64,000 nucleotides of DNA from Mytilus californianus. Its lineage: Eukaryota > Mollusca > Bivalvia > Mytilida > Mytilidae. A program made the translations under genes and the position numbers. Within the stretch, counting starts at the first letter, position 1; every line of letters begins with the position of its first letter. The notes below the pieces were generated by a model, which was not told the DNA's origin, did not search any database, and saw nothing but the letters and a program-made list of their open reading frames with translations. Shown here one piece after another: positions 51,877 to 64,000 of this stretch. The stretch lies in contig NW_026262739.1 in assembly GCF_021869535.1 (NCBI RefSeq), positions 62,001 to 126,000 on the forward strand, in the 5' to 3' direction.

Positions 51877-54800
51877 TATATGCTTTCTCTGTACTATGGT
51901 TGATGTTTTCACTCTGTTACAAGTCTTTGTCAAGACTGGTTAATTTGCAAACAATGGAATAGAGAGATAATGTCCTGACACAAATAGCAAATAAGAAAAC
52001 ATTAATATTTTGGAAAATTTATGTCATAGATCACAAAGGATATGTTCCTATTGTTGAGGCCAAATGTACATGTACATTACATCCTTGTTTTATCAGAAGA
52101 AATGCGTGTGTGTCAAATTGCGCCCCGTTGCGCCACAAAACCCATTTCACGTACTATAAAATTTCAAAACCTTTGACTCAGAAAACCGATTGAAACATCT
52201 GCAAAAACGCGGTTTGAGAGCTGCAATTACTAATGATTTATTTTATCAAAATACCATTACCTTTCTTTCTTGAAAACGAGAAGACCGTAGGTCTTTTAGT
52301 TGGTGGTTAGGTATCTACTAAATTTCTATCCTTCTTTATATAACCTTTGACAAAGGCATACGCAGTACAATCATTAATGTCTGAATCAATTATTGCAGCA
52401 AATAAAAGAACTTTCCTGTAGTAAATTTCTCTATTCTGTGAATATGACACTGTGTAGCAGTTTCTTTCTTTAACTTTACTGTATTTCATGCTATAAACAA
52501 TGTGTCCTTTGACTTATGCTCTTTTAAACAATTCAATATTTCCGTGATGAAATGGGACAACAACGTTTATGGCTGAAAAGAATGCTTCATTTGATTATGT
52601 TTCTATTTCCTCATCTATTTCATCCAGAAAAACGCCTAGTTTTGCTTCTGTTGATAAAACGATAAAATGTTAAAAATAATTATAAAAATACTTTACAAGT
52701 ATATCCTGCTTACAAGGGATATTTGCAAGCCGAATTTAAGTTGTATTTTAAATTTTTTTACTCATGAATCATGGCATTGTCTTCTTATTTTAAATTTATT
52801 TTTAATATGATTTGTTCGGGCAGGTAACTTCCTTAAGTCCTTTGTTTTTTTCTGGTGTGCACTACAAGGCAGCAACTGAAATAGGCCATGATGCTTTATT
52901 ACAAATGTGTGATAAAATACTTCAAGAAGTATTTTTTCGTTATTTCCTTCTTCATATGATTGTACTACTAGACTCGCCTATTACCCAACTTGTTTGAGTG
53001 GTTCTGAAGGGAAGGTCACCTAATGCTGTCTAAGTCTTTGGTAACATTGAATGCATGTTATTATCAGCACAAAAATTGTCTGAATCCAATCTACAATTAT
53101 AATTAATTACTAATAATAAAGAGGTATTCATTAAATGTTTCTTGACCTGTAATGAGCTCAATTTCCCCCCTCTGGTCCTCATTCGTAGCTTCTTATTGCT
53201 GATTTTCTGACTGAATACTGGTCCAACTTTTATGCTTCTTAGAGGGTAATATATAACTGAAAAAACGTATTTAATACGTTCCCTGACCGGATATATTTTG
53301 GATTCGAAAACCCGCTTTCTTGAATCCGAAACTCTAAGCAAAAGTAATAACTCTATTTCAATCTGTTAACAGTTATGACATTTTGTTTAGATTATAAAAT
53401 GTGCTACCTCTATGAGTATATTGATTTGGTTAAAGTAACAGGCCTTTACAATTTGACCACAATGATGTCTTAATAGGCGGTAGTTCATAAATTAACGCTT
53501 GACTAGAGGCATCGGCATCACGTTATACTTTTGGTTCAGGTGTCAGACCAAACACTTTTTCGCCTTTTTTTCTTAAAAATCAATTCTTTAATATAATAAC
53601 CACTAAGATTCTTAATATCTTACTCATTTAGAATTTAATCACACCCTGCAGGATAAATCTCATCATCGATTTGCTTTCGTCTATCCTTTTCTAGTAGTGA
53701 AAATAATATTTTCCCACTATTCAGAATTCTTAACATATTGCCTTTTAGGCTAGCTAAATTTTCTGCATGACTAAATTCTAACCTATTTCTGACTTGCAAA
53801 GCCTCAGAGGGACTGTCCCATTTGGAAAATTAACGTTGATGAATTATTGTCTAGATTATATCAATATTTTTTCTCAACACCTTGGTTCGAAAACCTTTTC
53901 CAAGAACTATATTTTAAATAAAATAAGGTACATGGTAGATAACAGTGCATATATGGTGTTACATTACATTTAAGGTGAACAAAAAAAAGTTCAATTCAAC
54001 TCTAAATTTTACAAAATATATCATTTCCAGTTACATTTTCTCATTCATTGCAACATACAAATAAATAATAAATAAATGGCATAAAACCCCTGCCATACTT
54101 TTTCTTTTGAATTAGGTTTCAGAACATCTGAATTCAACAATTTGTCTGGCAAATATTTTAACAATTATTTTTTTTTCACCACCAGATAAGCTGGTTCATT
54201 ATAAGTCATTGCTACCTTTTGGTGTCCAAATATGGAATACAATACCACAACTTTGTACTCAATCTTCAAAATTGTAGATATTTACTGGCTTACAACCACT
54301 TTTGATTTCTTTTCTGATTTTATCATCTTTGTTTTTGCAATCATCTTTCAAATTTCTTGATAAAATGTCATTTACACTTATCATCAGATGCAATTTATCA
54401 AGTACTCAAAGAGCAACACCAATTTCTAACAAAGGTCTATGCTTGACACCAATCTGACTTTTGCTCTGACAACTCAGGGTAACATTTTCATTTATTGAAC
54501 GTAACATATCTACACTATGGTAAACATCACATGCTTTGGATGTATCAAATATGTTGTCTTTGTCATTTTTTTTCACCAAGGACAGGTACAATTGACTGTT
54601 GACCCACATAAAACAAGCCAAATTTGAATAAATTTCATCTCCCCGCCAACAAAAATTCCTAATCAATATTCTGTTCATCAACATAAATGTCTTTTTCCTT
54701 AGCTGATCACTTGGCTGTTCAACAAAAAGGTTTACAAGTAGACCTAAGGTTTACATGATTCGCACTACACTTCAACTACAGCTACTGTACTTAAATTATT

Positions 54801-55233
54801 ACAAAGATAAGCTAAATATAAAATCACTTCATAAAACCTGAACAGAAAAAAATACAAAGTTCGAAATTCTGCTCACACGAGCAACATCACCAATATCTGA
54901 TTTGTTTATATGCATTTAGAAGAAAGTATGATGAACTCAAATATTACAATATTAAGATTGTACTTTAAGATTTGATTACGAAGAACATTTTACTTTGAAG
55001 ACCAAACTTTTTTCTGAAAACGGTGGATCTCTCAGAAAATCGGTCAAACTGACATACAATAGCAATATAAAATGCCTTATATAGCTAACTCCCAGTTTGA
55101 ACCCTTGTTAGTCGCAAAAATTGACAATTGTTTAACAATTTAAAGTTATGTAACTATGATAATTCCGAGAAGTGCTCTGTAAACAAATTTAAAAACATGC
55201 ATACAAAGTGTCCGTCGAGTAGTTAGTATTTCA
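51877..55233. other. No gene supported in 3.3 kb
   Basis: Open frames at 53030-53341 (minus) and 54406-54684 (minus) lack domains and splice partners. The latter (FCWRGDEIYSNLACFMWVNS) has coding-like composition but no recognised family. No repeat family identified. Confidence 0.4.
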
Positions 55234-55662
55234 ATGTCAAAGTTTTTACCAAACATCCTTTTTTTAATAAATCATCACAATAATGACTGGTTTATCTTAG
55301 TAACATCTTATTATGATTATGACAAATTACATGAAATTAAACCTTATCTAGGTAAACCTTTCAATAATTTTATGTGCAGAAAAGATCAGTGTGTTATTTC
55401 TAGATGTCGTATTGGTCATACTGGAATAACACAAGAGTACCTTTTAAAAAATGAAGATGAACCACAATGTATACCTTGCAACTGCAAGTATACTATTAAA
55501 CATGTTTTAATTAATTGTATTGACTTTGCTGATATTCGTAAGAAGCATTTCAATTTCAATAATATGTATGATTTATTTAATAATGTTCCATTTACAAATA
55601 TTGTTGCATTCTTAAAAGAAATTGGAATTTATTATAAAATAATAAAAAAATATTATATTTAA
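55234..55662 (+). pseudogene. C-terminal end of a non-LTR retrotransposon ORF2
   Basis: A 142-residue open frame. It contains CRIGHTGITQEYLL, then PQCIPCNCKYTIKHVLINC, then DIRKKHF. This is the Cys/His signature found after RNase H at the end of Jockey/I-type non-LTR ORF2 proteins (R-x-GHT-x-L/I-T, C-x2-C-x6-H-x3-C). The reverse transcriptase and RNase H domains are absent upstream, so this is a 5'-truncated insertion. It ends with TAA and an AT-rich 3' UTR to about 55798. Confidence 0.8.
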
Positions 55663-55798
55663 ATCGATTTTAATTTTTATCACGTTATCTTACTGTTGAT
55701 TTTTATTTATGAATAATCAATTTGCTTTAGTCTAGAATGTTAGTTTATTGAAGGACCTTTCGTCTGATTTTAAAAATATGATTTAAATTGTAAAAATA
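55663..55798 (+). mobile_element. 3' UTR of the truncated LINE
   Basis: Continues from the ORF end. 55709-55795 matches 42404-42490, showing that this is a shared element end rather than unique flank. The minisatellite array begins immediately after. Confidence 0.7.
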
Positions 55799-56103
55799 AT
55801 TAACGCTCGTTTTGAACATTCGATTTTCGACATTCAACAGTCGTTTTCAACACTTAACATTAGTTTTCAATATTCTAATTCGTTTTCAACATTTGGAGAT
55901 CAACTTTGAACATTTGGAGATCAACTTTGAACATTCGTTTTCAACATTAAAGATTTGCTCGTTTTCGCAATTCAAAATTCGTTTTCAACATTCAACATTC
56001 GTTTTTTTCTACATTCGTTCTCAACATTTTATTTCAACTTTTAACATTCGTTTTCAACATTCGACATTCGTTTTTCAAATCCGATTTTCAACTTTCAATA
56101 AAA

Positions 56104-56363
56104 TTGAGAATGGAAATAGGGAATGTGTCAAAGAGACAACAACCCGACCATAGAACAGACAACAGCAGAAGGTCACCAATAGGTCTTCAATGCAGCGAGA
56201 AAATCCCGCACCTGGCGGCGTCCTTCAGCTGGCCCCTAAACAAATACATACTAGTATACTAGTTCAGCGAGAATAAACGCCATACTTAACTCCAAATTAT
56301 ACACAAAAAACCAAAATTAAAAATAATACAAGACTAACAAAGGCCAGATGCTCCTGACTGTGG
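56104..56363 (+). mobile_element. Dispersed bivalve repeat inserted in the minisatellite
   Basis: AATGTGTCAAAGAGACAACA, GACAACAGCAGAAGGTCACC, TAGGTCTTCAATGCAGCGAG and ATCCCGCACCTGGCGGCGTC form a block I recognise from bivalve genomes. Minisatellite sequence lies on both sides, so it inserted into the array. Confidence 0.75.
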
Positions 56364-58859
56364 ACAGTTTCAACACTGTTTTCAACAAAATAATATTTGT
56401 TTTTAACATACAACATTCGAGTTTCAACATTCAACATTCGATTTCCAAATTTCACCATTCGTTTTTAACTTCGATTTTCAACTTTAAAATTCTCAACATC
56501 CAACATTCGTGTTTAACATTCAACATTCGTGTTCAATATTCAACATTCGTTTTTAACATTTGGATTTCAACTTTAAACTTTCGTTTTCATCATTCAACAT
56601 TTGTTTTCAACATTCAACATTCCTTTTTAACATTCAACAATCGTTTTCAACATTGAACGTTCGTTTTAAATATCCATTATTCGTTTTTATCATTTACTAT
56701 TCGTTTTTAATATTCAACTTTCGTGTTTCAACTTTCAACATACGTTTTCAACATTCAACATTCGATTTTCAACATTAAACATTCGTTGTCACCTTTCGTT
56801 TCAACACTCAACAGTCGTTGTCACCTTTCGTTTCAACATTCGTTTTCAATCTTTCGTTTCAACATTCGTTTTCAACAGTCGATTTATAACTTTCAACATT
56901 CGTTTTAATCATTCATCATTCGTTTTCAACATTTAACACTCGTTTTGAATATTCGATTTTCGACTTTCAACATTTCCTTTCCAACATTTAACATTCGTTT
57001 TCATTATGCTAATTCGTTTTCAACATTTGGCTATCAACTTTAACATTTGTTTTCAATATTCTATTTCGTTTTCAACATTTGACTCTCAACTTTAACATTC
57101 GTTTTCAACATTCGACATTTGCTCGTTTTGAACATTCAACATTTGCTCGTTTTCAACATTCAACATTTGCTCGTTTTCAAAATTCAACATTCGTTTTCAA
57201 CATTCAAGATTTGTTTTTTTCACATTCGTTCTCAACATTTTATTTCCACTGTTAACATTCTTTTTCGACATTCGTTTTTTTTCAATTTTCAACACTGTTT
57301 TTCAACTTTCAACGCTTTTTTTTAATTTTCATTACTACTTTCAACATTCAACATTTGTTTTCAACTTTCGTTTTCAACATTCAACATTCGTTTTTAACAG
57401 TCGATTTTCAACTTTCATCATTCGTTTTCATTATTAAACATTCGTTTTCAACATTTAACGCTCGTTTTGAACATTCGATTTTCGACTTTCAACATTCGCT
57501 TTCAAAAATTCAACATTCGTTTTCAACATTCAACATTCGTTTTTTTTTCACATTTGTTCTCAATATTTTATTTCAACTTTTAACATTCGTTTTCAACATT
57601 CGACATTCGTTTTACAACTTTCAACACTAGTTTTCAACTTTCAACACTTTTTTTTTTATTTTCATCACTACTTTCAACATTCAACATTCGTTTACAACAT
57701 TCAACATACGTTTTCAACATTCAACATCCGATTTTTAACTTTCAACTTTCAACATTCGTTATCAACATGTAACATTCGTTTTCAACCTGTAATTTTCGTG
57801 TTCAACATCCGATTTTCAACTTTTAACACTATTTGTTTTTTAACATTCAACAATTGTTTTCAACATTTAACATTTGTTTTTAACATACAACATTAGAGTT
57901 TCAACTTTCATCATTCGTTTTCGACATTCAACATTTGTTTTAAAATTTTCAACATCGAACATTCGTTTTTAACATTCAACATTAGTTTTTAATATTCAAA
58001 ATTCGTTTTTAACATTTGGATTTCAACTTTCAACTTTTGTTTTCAACATTCAACATTTGTTTTCAACATTCATCATTCCCTCTTAACATTCAACCTTCGA
58101 TTTTCAACTTTCAACATTCGTTTAAACATTCAAAAATCGTTTATAACATTGAATATTCGTTTTCAACATCTGTTTTTAACATTTAACATTCGTGTTCAAC
58201 ATTCGATTTTCAACTTACAACATTCGTTCTCAACATTCAACATTCAACGCTTGTTTTGAAGATTCGATTTTCGACTTTCAAACTTCTTTTTTCCACATTA
58301 AACATTCGTTTTCAATATTCTAATTCGTTTTCAACATTTCGATTTTTATTTTAAACTTTCGTTTTCAACTTTCAACATTTGTTTTCAACATTCAACATTC
58401 CTTCTTCACATTCAATCTTCGATTTTCAACTTTCAACATTCGTTTTCAACATCTGTTTTTAACATTTAACATTCGTGTTCAACATTCGATTTTCAACTTT
58501 CAACATTGGTTCTCAACAATCAACATTCGTTTTCAACATTCGATTTGCGACATTTAACATTCGGTTTCAACATTTAACATTCGTTTTTAATATTCTTATT
58601 GTTTTCAACATTTTTTTATCAACTTTAAACATTCGTTTTCAACATTTAACAATTGCTCGTTTTCAAAATTCAATATTTGTTTTCAACATTCAACATTCGT
58701 TTTTTTCACATTTGTTCTCAACATTTTATTTCAACTTTTAACATTCGTTTTCAACATTCGACATTCGTTTTTCAACTTTCAACACTATTTTTTTATTTTT
58801 CAACACTACTTTCAACATTCAACTTTCGTTTCCAACATTCAACATTCATTTTCAACATT

Positions 58860-60240
58860 ACCAAACATAAAGTGAAAATTGGGGCTTCAGATTCTCATCA
58901 GCAAAAAGCGAAGTACTGAAATTTTGTTCTTTAAAATGTGCTACCATCAGTTAACCATTAAAACTTTACGGAGCGGACATTCCAGTAGTAATATCAACCA
59001 AACATGATGGAATTATATTGAATACCGAATTTAAGAGCATGTCCAGAACTTTAAATGCATGCCAAATTTTGGGTGCAACTGAGCTATCTGTAATCAAATC
59101 CGGAATACACCCATCCTTCTTTAATCCATTAACGTGCTCCAAAGTAGTATTTCAGATGTGTTATCCAAAGGCAATGTTTGCTTGTGAGCTTTAGTATGGT
59201 CTTTTAAATACTGAATTAACAATATTAGAACGTTCTCACAAATATATATGTAAAAGAATTCAAGGGCTTCCTGCAAGAACACGATCCGACAAGTGCACAA
59301 TCCTACTCGGTTGACTTCCTGTGGAGTGCTATATTTACAAGTGTAAGTTACAATTTTTTGGAAGATTATGTAGGATGGACAATAACTTGCTACCAAAACG
59401 TATACTATTACTACGACTTTTAGAATTTAAAGCAAATGTTCCAAAAAGCAAAATGGTTTTGAACCAGATTTATTCAGAATAGCCGTTAAATATGATTAGA
59501 TCAATTTTGTTAAAGATTTCATGAAATCAGGCATCTTCCATAGTAGGGCGGTATGGAACAGACATATTTCCACTTCCATAGCGAACTCTGAAAACAACAG
59601 ATAGCAACAAAGAATATCAGTTGACAGTGACTTTGACATTTTTTTGTACAATTCACAAACACATTGTACCACACATAGCTTGGGTTATTGCTAAAAATAA
59701 TCCTAATTTCAGAGAAGGAGCTAAATATACTGTTGACCTATGTTCCGTCATCCGAACAGAAGAGTCGCCTCTCTTATGTGACAACTGTGGACAGTTTTTT
59801 CTATAACGTTATTGAAAATATCATGCGTATGTACGATCGTCTATTAAACTTAAGAGCAAAGCTATGAGAGGATTTAATAAGTATTAATCCGATTGTGTTC
59901 AGAGTGTATCTAGACAATGTAACGTCATCCACATTCACAACAACACTTTTGTCATGTAATACGTAATACGATTTGGATAATGATAACAGTATTTATTTCT
60001 CAAAAATTTGTATTACACATGTTCATCGAATGTGCAGTGTTTTTTATAACAGTTAACTTACCTTCGGAAATACTATCATTTGCTTTAGAGTGACATTCAA
60101 CAGATTCAATCACTCTAACTAATATGTGACATTTAAATCATTCAATCACTCTAATGTCTTGATCAATATGTAAATATTATTATTGTACAAAAATTGTTTT
60201 ATACTTGCAAAATCTTCGATAAGAAGGAAATAAAGTTAAT
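58860..60240 (+). mobile_element. Non-minisatellite block with a decayed LINE fragment
   Basis: The array stops at 58860 and restarts near 60245. The interior carries a broken non-LTR RT fragment (59110-59810). After it come two copies of ATTCAATCACTCTAA about 35 bp apart (about 60103 and 60140). The block is best explained as a transposon insertion or as the old unique sequence between two arrays. Confidence 0.6.
59110..59810 (+). pseudogene. Decayed non-LTR retrotransposon RT C-terminal region
   Basis: The plus strand read across several stops gives YPKAMFACEL, LERSHKYICKRIQGLPARTR, YKCKLQFFGRLCRMDNNLLP and KRILLLRLLEFKANVPKSKM. Later comes a Cys pair (LLCDNCGQFF). The LERA(H/Q)R-x-x-C-K-x-(I/M)-Q-x-L and K-L-x-F-F-G-x-L-C-R-L patterns are typical of the region after the RT domain in mollusc LINEs. 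In-frame stops at several positions make it a relic. Confidence 0.65.
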
Positions 60241-62214
60241 ATATATACAACATTCGCTTTCAAACTTTAAACTTTCGTTTTCATCATTCAACATTTGTTT
60301 TCAACATTTAACATTCCTTCTTAATATTCAACCTTCGATTTTCAACATTCGTTTCAACATTCAACAATCGTTTTTAACATTGAACATTCATTTTCAACAT
60401 CTGTTTTTAACATTTAACATTCGTGTTTAATATTCGACATTCGTTTTTCATCTTTCAACACTATTTTTCAGTTTTCAACACTTTTTTTTAAAATTTTCAA
60501 CAATACTTTCAACTTTTAACATTCGTTCTCAACATTCAACATTCGTTTTCAACATTCAACGCTTGTTTTGAACATTCGATTTTCGACATTCAATATTTCT
60601 TTTCCACATACAATATTTGATTTTCAACAATCAACATTCAACATTCAACATTCGTTTTCAACAGTCGATTTATAACTTTCAACATTCGTTTTCATTATTC
60701 ACCATTCGTTTTCAACATTTAACTCTCGTTTTGAACATTCGATTTTCAACCTTCAACATTCGTTTTCAACATTTAACATTCGTTTTCAACATTTAACATT
60801 CGTTTTTAATATTCTAATTCGTTTTCAACATTTGGATATCAATTTTAATATTCGTTTTCAACATTCAACATTTGCTCATTTTTAAAATTCAACATTCGTT
60901 TTCAACATTCAAGATTTTCTTTTTTATTAAATTCGTTCTAAACATTTTATTTCAACTTTTAACATTCGTTTTCAACATTCGACATTCGTTTTTCAACTTT
61001 CAATACTATTTTTCAACTTCCAATACTTTTTTTTTTATTTTCAACACTTCTTTTAACATTCAACATTCGTTTTTAACATTCAACATTCCATTTTTAACTT
61101 TCAACTTTCAACATTCGTTTTCAACATTTAACAGTCGTTTACGTTTTCAGCATCCGATTTTCAACTTTCAACACTATTTTTTCGTTTTCAACATTCAACG
61201 TTCGTTTTCAACATTAAACATTCGTTATTCAACTTTCACAGTTCGATTCCTAAAACAAACATTCGTTTTCAATATTCAATATTCGTTTTCAACATTCGGA
61301 TATCAATTTTCTGCATTCGATTTGCAACATTCAACATTCGTTTTCAACATTCGATTTTCAACTTTCAACACTCGTTTTTGACATTCAACATTCGTTTTCA
61401 ACATTCAACATTCGATAATCAACTTTCACCATACCTTTTCAACATTCGATTTTCAACTTTAAAAATTCGTTTTAAACTTTCAACATTCAACATTCAACAT
61501 TCGTTTTTAGTATTCAAAATTTATTTTTAACATTTGGATTTCAACTTTCTTCTTCCGTTTCAGCATTTAATTTTCGTATTTAACATCCGATTAATAACAT
61601 TCAACATTCGTTTTTCAACTTTAAACATTTTGTTTTCAACATTCAACATCCGTTTTCAACCTTCAACTTTCGTTTTCAACATCCGATGTTTAACTTAACA
61701 CGTTTTTTTTTCGTTTTCAACATTCAACATTCGTTTTCAACATTCAACATTCGTTTTGAACATTCAACATTTGTCTTTAACATTCAACATTCGAGTTTCA
61801 ACATCCAACATTCGTTTTCAACATTCATCATTCGTTTTTGATATTCAACATTCGTTTTTAATGTTTGGATGTTAACATTCAACTTTCGTTTTCAACCTTC
61901 AACTTTTGTTTTAGATATTCTATTTTCAACCTTCAAAACTTTCGTTTTCAACAATCAACATTTGTTTTCAACAATCAACATTCGGTTTAAACATTCGATT
62001 TTCAACTTTAAATATTCGTTTTCGACATTCAACATTCGTTTTCAGCATTCAACATTCGATTTTTTACTTTCAACTTTCAACATTCGTTTTCAACTTCCGT
62101 TTTCAACATCGGATTTATAACTTTCAAAACTACTATTCCGTTATCAATATTCAACATTCGTTTTCAACATTCAACATCTATTTCAACATTCAACCTTCGA
62201 TTTTTCACTTTCGA

Positions 62215-63765
62215 AATGTTGAAAACAAATGTTGACAGACGAAAATCGAATGTTCAAAACGAGCGTTAAATGTTAAAAACGAAAGTTGAAAGTTAAAAAC
62301 GAATGTTGAATGTTGAAAATCGAATGCAGAAAGTTGATATCCGAATGTTTAAAACGAACATTATATGTTGAAAACGAATGTTGAATGTTGAAAACGAATG
62401 TTGAATGTTGAAAACGAATGTTGAATGTTAAAAACGAATGTTGAAAGTTGAAAATCAAATGACATAAATTGAAAAACGACTGTTAAATGGTGAAAACGAA
62501 TGTTGAAAGTTAAAAATTGAATGTTGAAAACAATTATTGAATGTTAAAGACGAATGTTGAATGCTGAAAACGAATGTTGAATGTTAAAAACGCATGCTGA
62601 GTGTTAAAAACGAATGTTGAATGTTTAGAGATAAAAATTTAATTGTAAAAAAAATGTTGAATATTGAAAACGAATGTTTAATATCGAAAAACAGTGTTGG
62701 AAGTTGAGAAATAGTATTGAAAGTTTATAGCGGATATTGAAAACGATGGTTGAATGTTGAAAACGAATATTAAATGTTGAAAACGAATGCCGAATTTTAA
62801 AAACGAATGTTGAAAGTTGAAAAAAGAATGCTGAATGGTGAAAACGAATGTCGAAAGTTGAAAAATGAATGTTGAATGTTGAAAACGAATGTTGAAAGTT
62901 AAAAATCGAATGTTGAAAACGAATGTTGAAAACGAATGTTGAACACGAATGTTGAAAACGAATGTTGAAAACGAATGTCGAATGTTGAAAACGAATGTTG
63001 AATGCTGAAAACGAATATTGAATACTGAAAACGAATGTTGGATTTCAAAAATGGATGTTGAAAGTTGAAAACGAATGTTGATGGTTGAAAAAGAATGTTG
63101 AAAGTCGAAAATGGATGTTTAAAGTTGAAAAACGACTGTTGAATGGTGAAAACGAATGTTGAAAGTTGAAACACGAATGTTGAATGTTGAAAACGAATGT
63201 TGAATGTTTAAAACGAATGTTGAAAGTTGAAAATCGAATGCTAAAAGTTGAAAAACGACTGTTGAATGGTGAAAACGAATGTTGAAAGTTGAAACACGAA
63301 TGTTGAATGTTGAAATGAATGTTGAATGTTGAAAACGAATGTTGAAAGTTGTAAATCGAATGTTGAAAATTGAAAAACGAATGTTGAATGTTGAAAACGA
63401 ATGTTGAAAGTTAAAAATCGAATGTTGAAAACAATTGTTGAATGTTGAAGACGAATGTTGAATGCTGAAAACCAATGTAGAATGTTAAAAACGCATACTA
63501 AATGTTAAAAACGAATGTTGAATGTTTAGAGATATAAAATTTAATTGTAAAAAAATGTTTAATATTGAAAACCAATGTTTAATGTCGAAAACAAGTGTTG
63601 AAAGTTGAAAAATAATGTAAAATAATTATAGCGGATATGGAAACGATGGTTAAATGTTGAAAACGAATATTAAATGTTGAAAACGAATGTTGAATTTTAA
63701 AAACGAAAGTTGAAAGTCGAAAAAAGAATGTTGATTGGTGAAAACGAATGTAGAAAGTTGAAAAA
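62215..63765 (-). repeat. Inverted 1.55-kb block of the minisatellite
   Basis: At 62209-62216 (TTTCGAAA) the unit switches from TTTTCAACATTCG to its reverse complement CGAATGTTGAAAA. It switches back at about 63765 (AGTTGAAAAATTCGTTTTCA). Inside, 62628-62850 and 63531-63755 are alike (TTTAGAGAT, TTTAATTGTAAAAAAA, AGCGGATAT) at an offset of about 903 bp, so the inverted block holds a higher-order repeat of its own. Confidence 0.9.
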
Positions 63766-64000
63766 TTCGTTTTCAACATCTGATTTTTAATTTTCAACAC
63801 GTTTTTTTTCATTTTCAACATTCAACATTCGTTTTCAACATTCAACATTTGTCTTTAACATTCAACATTCGAGTTTCAACATCCAACATTCGTTTTCAAC
63901 ATTCATCATTCGTTTTTGATATTCAACATTCGTTTTTAACGTTTGGATGTTAACATTCAACTTTCGTTTTCAACCTTCAACTTTTGTTTTAAATATTATA

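Larger units (their letters stand above)
55799..64000. repeat. Very long minisatellite, about 20-bp unit TTTTCAACATTCAACATTCG
   Basis: From 55799 to the window end the sequence is built of CAACATTCGTTTT and CAACATT/CAACTTT modules, most often as a 20-bp unit, with many variants (TTTAACATTCG, GATTTTCAAC, TTGGATTTCAAC). It is interrupted by an inserted repeat (56104-56363) and by 58860-60240, and contains an inverted block (62215-63765). At least 61690-61925 and 63768-64000 are near-identical at an offset of about 2,080 bp, so higher-order duplication has occurred. Open frames of FNIQHSF type are by-products of the repeat. The array continues beyond the window. Confidence 0.95.

Noticed and set aside
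55812-63821. Many open frames with FNIQHSF or FQHSTFVF patterns on both strands of the last 8 kb
   Set aside because: They are translations of the 20-bp minisatellite, present in several frames and on whichever strand carries the TTTTCAACATTCG orientation; no start context, no domain.
62149-64000. CRISPR-like array, given short repeated units
   Set aside because: Eukaryotic minisatellite: no constant repeat with unique spacers, the units vary continuously, and no cas genes are present.

Overview
This window looks like nuclear DNA of a marine bivalve, most likely a Mytilus-type mussel. It is AT-rich, has GT-AG introns, and carries repeat families I recognise from mussels: a retroposon with a (CAAT)n tail, a hammerhead-type repeat containing CGAAACGCGCGTC, and ~150-bp mollusc minisatellites. 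The species assignment is inference from repeat recognition only. There are no prokaryotic operons, rRNA genes or CRISPR arrays. The window is dominated by mobile DNA; few genes are supported.

Layout. 1-9.7 kb: retroposon copies, a decayed Penelope-like reverse transcriptase (RT) fragment (3985-4470), two ORFs broken by single stops, and an intact SGNH-hydrolase ORF (5934-6533) followed by a 108-bp tandem repeat that forms two covarying hairpins. 9.7-11.7 kb: a two-exon gene end and its broken tandem duplicate. 12-17.2 kb: mollusc minisatellite, another retroposon copy, and a 2.5-kb unit with inverted termini. 17.7-22.6 kb: a young LTR retrotransposon (identical 207-bp LTRs, 4-bp target duplication). 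It has a Gag-like ORF split by one TAG and a second ORF with the N-terminal lobe of a Tpt1/KptA tRNA 2'-phosphotransferase. No RT, integrase or RNase H is visible, so it is probably non-autonomous. The element sits inside a small transposon-like inverted repeat.

22.8-27.2 kb: a spliced minus-strand gene for a single-pass membrane protein (three phase-compatible exons), one exon of which is interrupted by a retroposon, overlapped by candidate plus-strand exons. 27-36 kb: a recent 215-bp tandem duplication, more retroposons, hammerhead motifs and isolated candidate exons. 36.8-40.4 kb: a broken YqaJ-type nuclease fragment and a broken Penelope-like element. 41-51 kb: retroposons, minisatellites and a 1-kb element with a five-unit internal repeat. 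55.2-64 kb: the 3' end of a non-LTR retrotransposon followed by more than 8 kb of an approximately 20-bp minisatellite. That array contains a 1.55-kb inverted block and an inserted block with a second non-LTR RT fragment.

The most interesting item is the Tpt1-like domain captured by the LTR element. Next come the retroposon family (16 copies, exact target duplications, 5' C-runs of 5 to 27), the retroposon insertion inside a coding exon, and the covarying twin hairpins beside the SGNH ORF. All calls are from reading the sequence by eye; no search or alignment program was run.
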